Part shown: positions 60,870 through 64,000 of the stretch, piece after piece
Numbering within the stretch: position 1 is the first letter of the stretch
Layout: each line of letters begins with the position of its first letter
DNA from: Paraburkholderia lycopersici
GTDB lineage: Bacteria > Pseudomonadota > Gammaproteobacteria > Burkholderiales > Burkholderiaceae
Assembly (NCBI RefSeq): GCF_900096975.1
Contig: NZ_FMYQ01000019.1
Span: 62,001-126,000, forward strand
Direction: 5' to 3'
DNA: 64,000 bases
Program-made: the position numbers and the translations under genes
The notes under the pieces: generated by a model
Database searches by the model: none
Seen by the model: only the letters and a program-made list of their open reading frames with translations
What the model was told of the DNA's origin: nothing

Positions 60870-61281
60870 GCCGCTGCGAGCCCGTTCCAGCCGCAAGCGC
60901 GGCCCCCGCGATCCGATTCCCGGCGGGCGCGCGCGACGCTGCCGCGCGCGCCTGCGAGCCGTTACGGCCTTTTTTTGCATCCTCGGCCTCGGAGACCGGC
61001 CCCGCCATGCGCCATGCTCGCGCGGTTACGGTACATTGTCAGCCGTGTCATCTGCGCGGCCGGGTCGGCGCGCTACACTGCGGCGCTCGGCGGCGCGCGC
61101 TTTCTGGCATGTCCCGCGGGGCGTCGTTCCCGCGTACATGCGCGAGCGCTGGCCGCACGGGGTGGTGCCCGGGGACGGCATCCCCGCCGCACGGCGAGGG
61201 AAGGCGCGCAGCGCCATGCAGGACGGATTGAGCCGGCTTCGAGCGCCGGCTTCGCGTGACAGCACAAATAAGGAAACCGAC
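60870..61281. other. 412-base gap before the hydratase gene
   Basis: It is very GC-rich and no gene is supported. A TTTTTTT run at 60969-60976 follows a poorly paired region. A hairpin AGCCGGC / GCCGGCT (61231-61251) lies 20 bases before the ribosome binding site of the next gene. Confidence 0.4.
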
Positions 61282-62043
61282 ATGACGCATGACGATCTCG
61301 CGCAACGTCTCGTGAATGCGCGCCGGCATCATCATCTGATCGACGCCCTGGAGCCCGAGCGCGTGCCGCCCGACGCGGCCACGGCTTATGCGATCCAGCA
61401 GGCGGTGCTCGCCGGGCTCGAGACGACCACCGGCGGCTGGAAGGTCGGCGCGCGCGCGCCGGGCGGCCCCGCTTCGGGCGCGCCGATCCCCGCGCCGCTC
61501 GTGTATGCGTCGCCCGCCCGCCTCGAGCGCCGCGCGTTCTTCCGCGTACTGGTGGAGCTGGAAATCGCCTTCCGCTTTTCGGAGCCGATCGCGCCGCGCG
61601 CCGAGGCTTACGCGCGCGACGAGGTGCTTGCTCGCGTCGGCGGGATTTTGCCGGCCATCGAAGTGGTCGACAGCCGTTTTGCGCAATGGCCCAACGTGGC
61701 GCCGCTCGCCCAGCTTGCCGATGCGCAGAACAACGGCGCGCTCGTGACGGGCCACGCGCTGCCATACCCGACGCTTGCCCGCTCGCTCGACTTCGTCGCG
61801 CCGGAGCTCGAACTGACGTTCGACGGCGCCTCGCTCGTGCCCGAGACGCCTGGCAATCCCGCGGGCGACCCGCGCGAACTGCTCGTCTGGTTCGTCAATC
61901 ACTGCGCGGCGATGGGCATCACGATCGAGCCCGAGTGGACGATCACGACCGGCACCTACGTCGGCGCACACCGCATCGATACGCCGGGCCTCCTGCATGG
62001 CCACATCGACGGGCTCGGCGAAGTCGAGGTCGAATTCGTCTAA
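61282..62043 (+). CDS. 2-keto-4-pentenoate hydratase-like protein
   Basis: Soluble enzyme of 253 residues in the fumarylacetoacetate hydrolase / MhpD hydratase family. GWKVGARAPGGP aligns with the substrate loop, RVLVELEIAFRF carries the metal-binding Glu pair (E-x-E), and LPAIEVVDSRF holds the next acidic ligands. The first Glu-x-Glu and GTYVGAHRIDTPG near the end are kept. AAGGAAACC precedes the ATG at 61282; the frame is open upstream. Such enzymes hydrate 2-oxopent-4-enoate from aromatic meta-cleavage; no such pathway genes are nearby. Confidence 0.82.
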   Translation: MTHDDLAQRLVNARRHHHLIDALEPERVPPDAATAYAIQQAVLAGLETTTGGWKVGARAPGGPASGAPIPAPLVYASPARLERRAFFRVLVELEIAFRFSEPIAPRAEAYARDEVLARVGGILPAIEVVDSRFAQWPNVAPLAQLADAQNNGALVTGHALPYPTLARSLDFVAPELELTFDGASLVPETPGNPAGDPRELLVWFVNHCAAMGITIEPEWTITTGTYVGAHRIDTPGLLHGHIDGLGEVEVEFV

Positions 62044-62089
62044 GGTCGCATCTGTCACATTTGTTGTAACGAACCTGCTGTCACGAGAG

Positions 62090-62125
62090 GCCGCCGGCGC
62101 GATGCCCGGCGGCTTTATTTTTTTG
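62090..62125 (+). terminator. Rho-independent terminator of the hydratase gene
   Basis: GCCGCCGG and CCGGCGGC form a perfect 8-bp stem around an 8-base loop, followed by TTTATTTTTTT, the strongest T tract in the window. Confidence 0.93.
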
Positions 62126-62771
62126 TACGCATCCCGGCAGCCATGGGTGCAAACTTGGCAACCTGTCATGCGGTGCGCCGTTTCATTCGAGTGCGTGTGT
62201 CGACTCGCTGGAGCGGGAAAACCACTACCGCCGGCAGGGGCTGTCGCAGACGCTCAGCGTGCGCGGAGGAATGCGCGGCAGGTCACCGACGCTAGCGAAG
62301 TCGACGCGTAAAACGGGAAAAAAATCGCATTGATGCGTGCTCACAACAACTGCGTTGCCGCACGGAACGCGAGGCCGCGCGCAAATCGTAACGAGCGTTT
62401 GTACACCGGCGTTGCGCTGATGCGTTTGATGAAGAAGCACTGCATACGCCGTAGCGCCGAAACCATGCGTACGGTGAGCAAAAAAACAGTCAAAACACTG
62501 TGTGACGACGACGCTGACGGCCGGCAGTTTGAGTCGCAGCAAGTGAGGGGAACGAGACCCGGTCTGAAATTTGCACCAGTGGGGAAAGTCATTGTAAGTC
62601 GATGTCCGGCGTCCCTCCAAGCGCTCAATTTTGCTTAGCTTTAGAGGGAACATCCGGCGCGATTTAACGGTGCGAAAAAATTCAAAAGGGTTTAGGATGA
62701 ATTTGAGCGATGTCGTTTCCGAATAGCGCGCCGCGCACGACATCGGTCGCAGATCTCGGCGAGGAGGTAGC
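62126..62771. other. 646-base leader/promoter region of prkA
   Basis: Less GC-rich than the rest of the window, mainly in its second half. It contains a sigma-54-like element at 62560-62575, a small inverted pair ACAGT / ACTGT (62486-62501), and an AT-rich stretch at 62672-62705. Open frames of 95-102 codons on both strands (about 62330-62640) lack ribosome binding sites and known motifs. I do not support a gene. Confidence 0.5.
62560..62575 (+). promoter_or_regulatory. Candidate sigma-54 promoter of prkA
   Basis: CGGTCTGAAATTTGCA has GG and GC exactly 10 bases apart and a full TTTGCA -12 element. The -24 side matches only its GG and one further base. PrkA/YeaG genes are known to respond to nitrogen limitation in enterobacteria. 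The start codon is about 190 bases away. Confidence 0.35.
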
Positions 62772-64000
62772 ATGGATATCTACAGCAGCTTCGCGACCCG
62801 CTTCGAAAAAACGCGAGAGGAAGAGCTCTCGCTTGAGGAGTATCTCGCGCTCTGCAAGGAAGATCCCAATGCGTACGCCACGGCTGGCGAACGCATGCTG
62901 ACGGCAATCGGCGAACCCGAACAGATCGACACCCGCAACGATCCGCGTCTGTCGCGCATCTTTGCGAACAAGGTCATCAAGGTGTATCCCGCATTCCGCG
63001 AGTTCTATGGCATGGAGGACGTGATCGAGCAGGTCGTCGCGTACTTCCGCCATGCGGCGCAAGGACTCGAAGAGAAGAAGCAGATTCTCTATCTGCTCGG
63101 TCCGGTGGGTGGCGGCAAGTCCTCCATCGCCGAGCGTCTGAAGCAGCTCATGGAGCGCGTGCCGTTCTATTCGATCAAGGGTTCGCCCGTGAACGAATCT
63201 CCGCTAGGGCTGTTCGACTACGACGAAGACGGCCCGATACTCGAAGAGCAATACGGCATACCGCGTCGTTATCTCAAGAGCATTCTGAGCCCGTGGGCGG
63301 TCAAGCGGCTGCATGAGTACAACGGTGACATCCGCAAGTTCCGCGTGGTGCGCCGTTATCCTTCCATCCTGCGCCAGATCGGCATCGCGAAAACCGAACC
63401 TGGCGACGAGAACAATCAGGACATCTCGTCGCTGGTCGGCAAGGTGGACATCCGCAAGCTCGAGCAATACGCCCAGGACGACGCAGACGCGTACAGCTAC
63501 TCAGGCGGCCTGTGCCTCGCGAATCAGGGCCTGCTCGAATTCGTGGAAATGTTCAAGGCGCCGATCAAGGTGCTGCACCCGCTGCTCACGGCCACCCAGG
63601 AGGGCAATTTCAAGGGCACCGAAGGATTCGGCGCGATCCCGTTCAATGGCATCATTCTCGCGCACTCGAACGAATCGGAATGGAAGGCGTTCCGCAACAA
63701 TCGCAACAACGAGGCGCTGCTCGATCGTATCTTCGTGGTGAAGGTGCCGTACTGCCTGCGCTACTCGGAAGAGATGAAGATCTACGAGAAGCTTTTGCGC
63801 AACTCGTCGCTTGCGGAGGCGGTGTGCGCGCCGGGCACGCTCAAGATGATGGCGCAGTTCTCCGTGCTCACGCGCCTGCAGGAGCCCGAGAACTCGAGCC
63901 TCTTTTCGAAGATGCAGGTGTACGACGGCGAAAATCTCAAGGACACCGATCCGAAAGCGAAGTCGTACCAGGAATACCGCGACTTCGCAGGCGTCGACGA
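62772..64000 (+). CDS. prkA: PrkA/YeaG family serine protein kinase (5' part)
   Basis: The first 409 codons of the gene; it runs off the right edge. The family is about 640 residues. It begins MDIYSSFATRFEKTREEELSLEEYL, and has an AAA-like ATP site GPVGGGKSS at residues 110-118, then SPVNESPLGLFD, GIPRRYLKSILSPWA and NQGLLEFVEMFKAPIKVLHPLL, all strongly conserved in PrkA/YeaG. The later kinase-like C-terminal domain is outside the window. GAGGAGG lies 4 bases before the ATG. The gene is usually followed by yeaH and a SpoVR-like gene, and works in stationary-phase or starvation responses. Confidence 0.95.
   Translation, partial: MDIYSSFATRFEKTREEELSLEEYLALCKEDPNAYATAGERMLTAIGEPEQIDTRNDPRLSRIFANKVIKVYPAFREFYGMEDVIEQVVAYFRHAAQGLEEKKQILYLLGPVGGGKSSIAERLKQLMERVPFYSIKGSPVNESPLGLFDYDEDGPILEEQYGIPRRYLKSILSPWAVKRLHEYNGDIRKFRVVRRYPSILRQIGIAKTEPGDENNQDISSLVGKVDIRKLEQYAQDDADAYSYSGGLCLANQGLLEFVEMFKAPIKVLHPLLTATQEGNFKGTEGFGAIPFNGIILAHSNESEWKAFRNNRNNEALLDRIFVVKVPYCLRYSEEMKIYEKLLRNSSLAEAVCAPGTLKMMAQFSVLTRLQEPENSSLFSKMQVYDGENLKDTDPKAKSYQEYRDFAGVD

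Noticed and set aside
62150..62175. TTGGCAACCTGTCATGCG as a sigma-54 promoter
   Set aside because: GG and GC are 11 bases apart, one too many for sigma-54.
62330..62640. Frames of 102 codons (plus) and 95 codons (minus) in the prkA leader
   Set aside because: They overlap each other, lack ribosome binding sites and show no known domain; a conservation test would be needed to revive either.
62697..62726. A nine-codon frame (MNLSDVVSE) just before prkA, possibly a leader peptide
   Set aside because: It is preceded by a weak AGG only, has no biased codons, and no attenuator hairpin follows.

Overview
The window is about two-thirds GC and packed with genes on both strands. Gene content and protein style suggest a beta-proteobacterium of the Burkholderia/Paraburkholderia group: a PGDYG-domain protein, polyamine and ribose ABC systems, RND efflux, a PspA/TPR pair, a 2-ketogluconate operon and many LysR/LacI/TetR/Lrp regulators. 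I saw no rRNA, tRNA, CRISPR array, transposase, integrase or phage gene, so this looks like ordinary chromosome (or chromid) backbone with sugar, polyamine and envelope functions. It does not look like a genomic island.

Layout. 1-2.3 kb: end of a BMP-type nucleoside ABC operon (permease, binding protein, terminator). 2.3-9.2 kb: dodecin, a beta-hydroxyacid dehydrogenase, the ABC-F ATPase YbiT, an aldehyde dehydrogenase, a nitronate monooxygenase-like flavoprotein and OmpW; the last two are each preceded by the same FNR/ANR-type box. 9.2-14.2 kb: DUF1289 protein and the polyamine operon potF, potG, potH, potI. 14.2-21.5 kb: a soluble chemoreceptor, a 42-residue hydrophobic protein, a methyltransferase, a Baeyer-Villiger-type monooxygenase, a PspA protein with a TPR membrane partner, and a possible ribbon-helix-helix protein. 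22-27.4 kb: penicillin-binding protein 1A, a striking inverted repeat with DnaA-box-like words, a DsbA-type isomerase. 25.8-32.6 kb: an RND efflux operon (adaptor, pump, outer-membrane factor) divergent from its TetR regulator with a perfect palindromic operator between them. 32.6-40 kb: small proteins, a C45-type hydrolase, a ClC chloride protein, a GST, and the yeiH exporter divergent from a YeiE-like LysR regulator.

40-45.6 kb is a complete 2-ketogluconate utilisation operon in the order kguE-kguK-kguT-kguD-ptxS. It has an 18-bp perfect palindrome in front that closely resembles the Pseudomonas PtxS operator. 45.7-52.6 kb: YhfC-type membrane protease, small proteins, an Spy/CpxP-like chaperone, an Lrp regulator next to a saccharopine-dehydrogenase-like gene with a strongly repeated operator, a P-loop kinase, a lipoprotein and CorA. 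52.7-58.9 kb: ribose operon rbsB-rbsA-rbsC-rbsR-rbsK. 59.1-62.1 kb: a transmembrane chemoreceptor with a CheR/CheB tether and a flagellar-sigma-like promoter, then a hydratase. The window ends inside the serine kinase gene prkA, which has an unusually long leader.

Most genes are recognisable. The more unusual signals lie between genes: the 24.8 kb inverted repeat, the paired FNR boxes, the 21-bp-period operator at 48.9 kb, the small hydrophobic protein at 15.9 kb, and the prkA leader.
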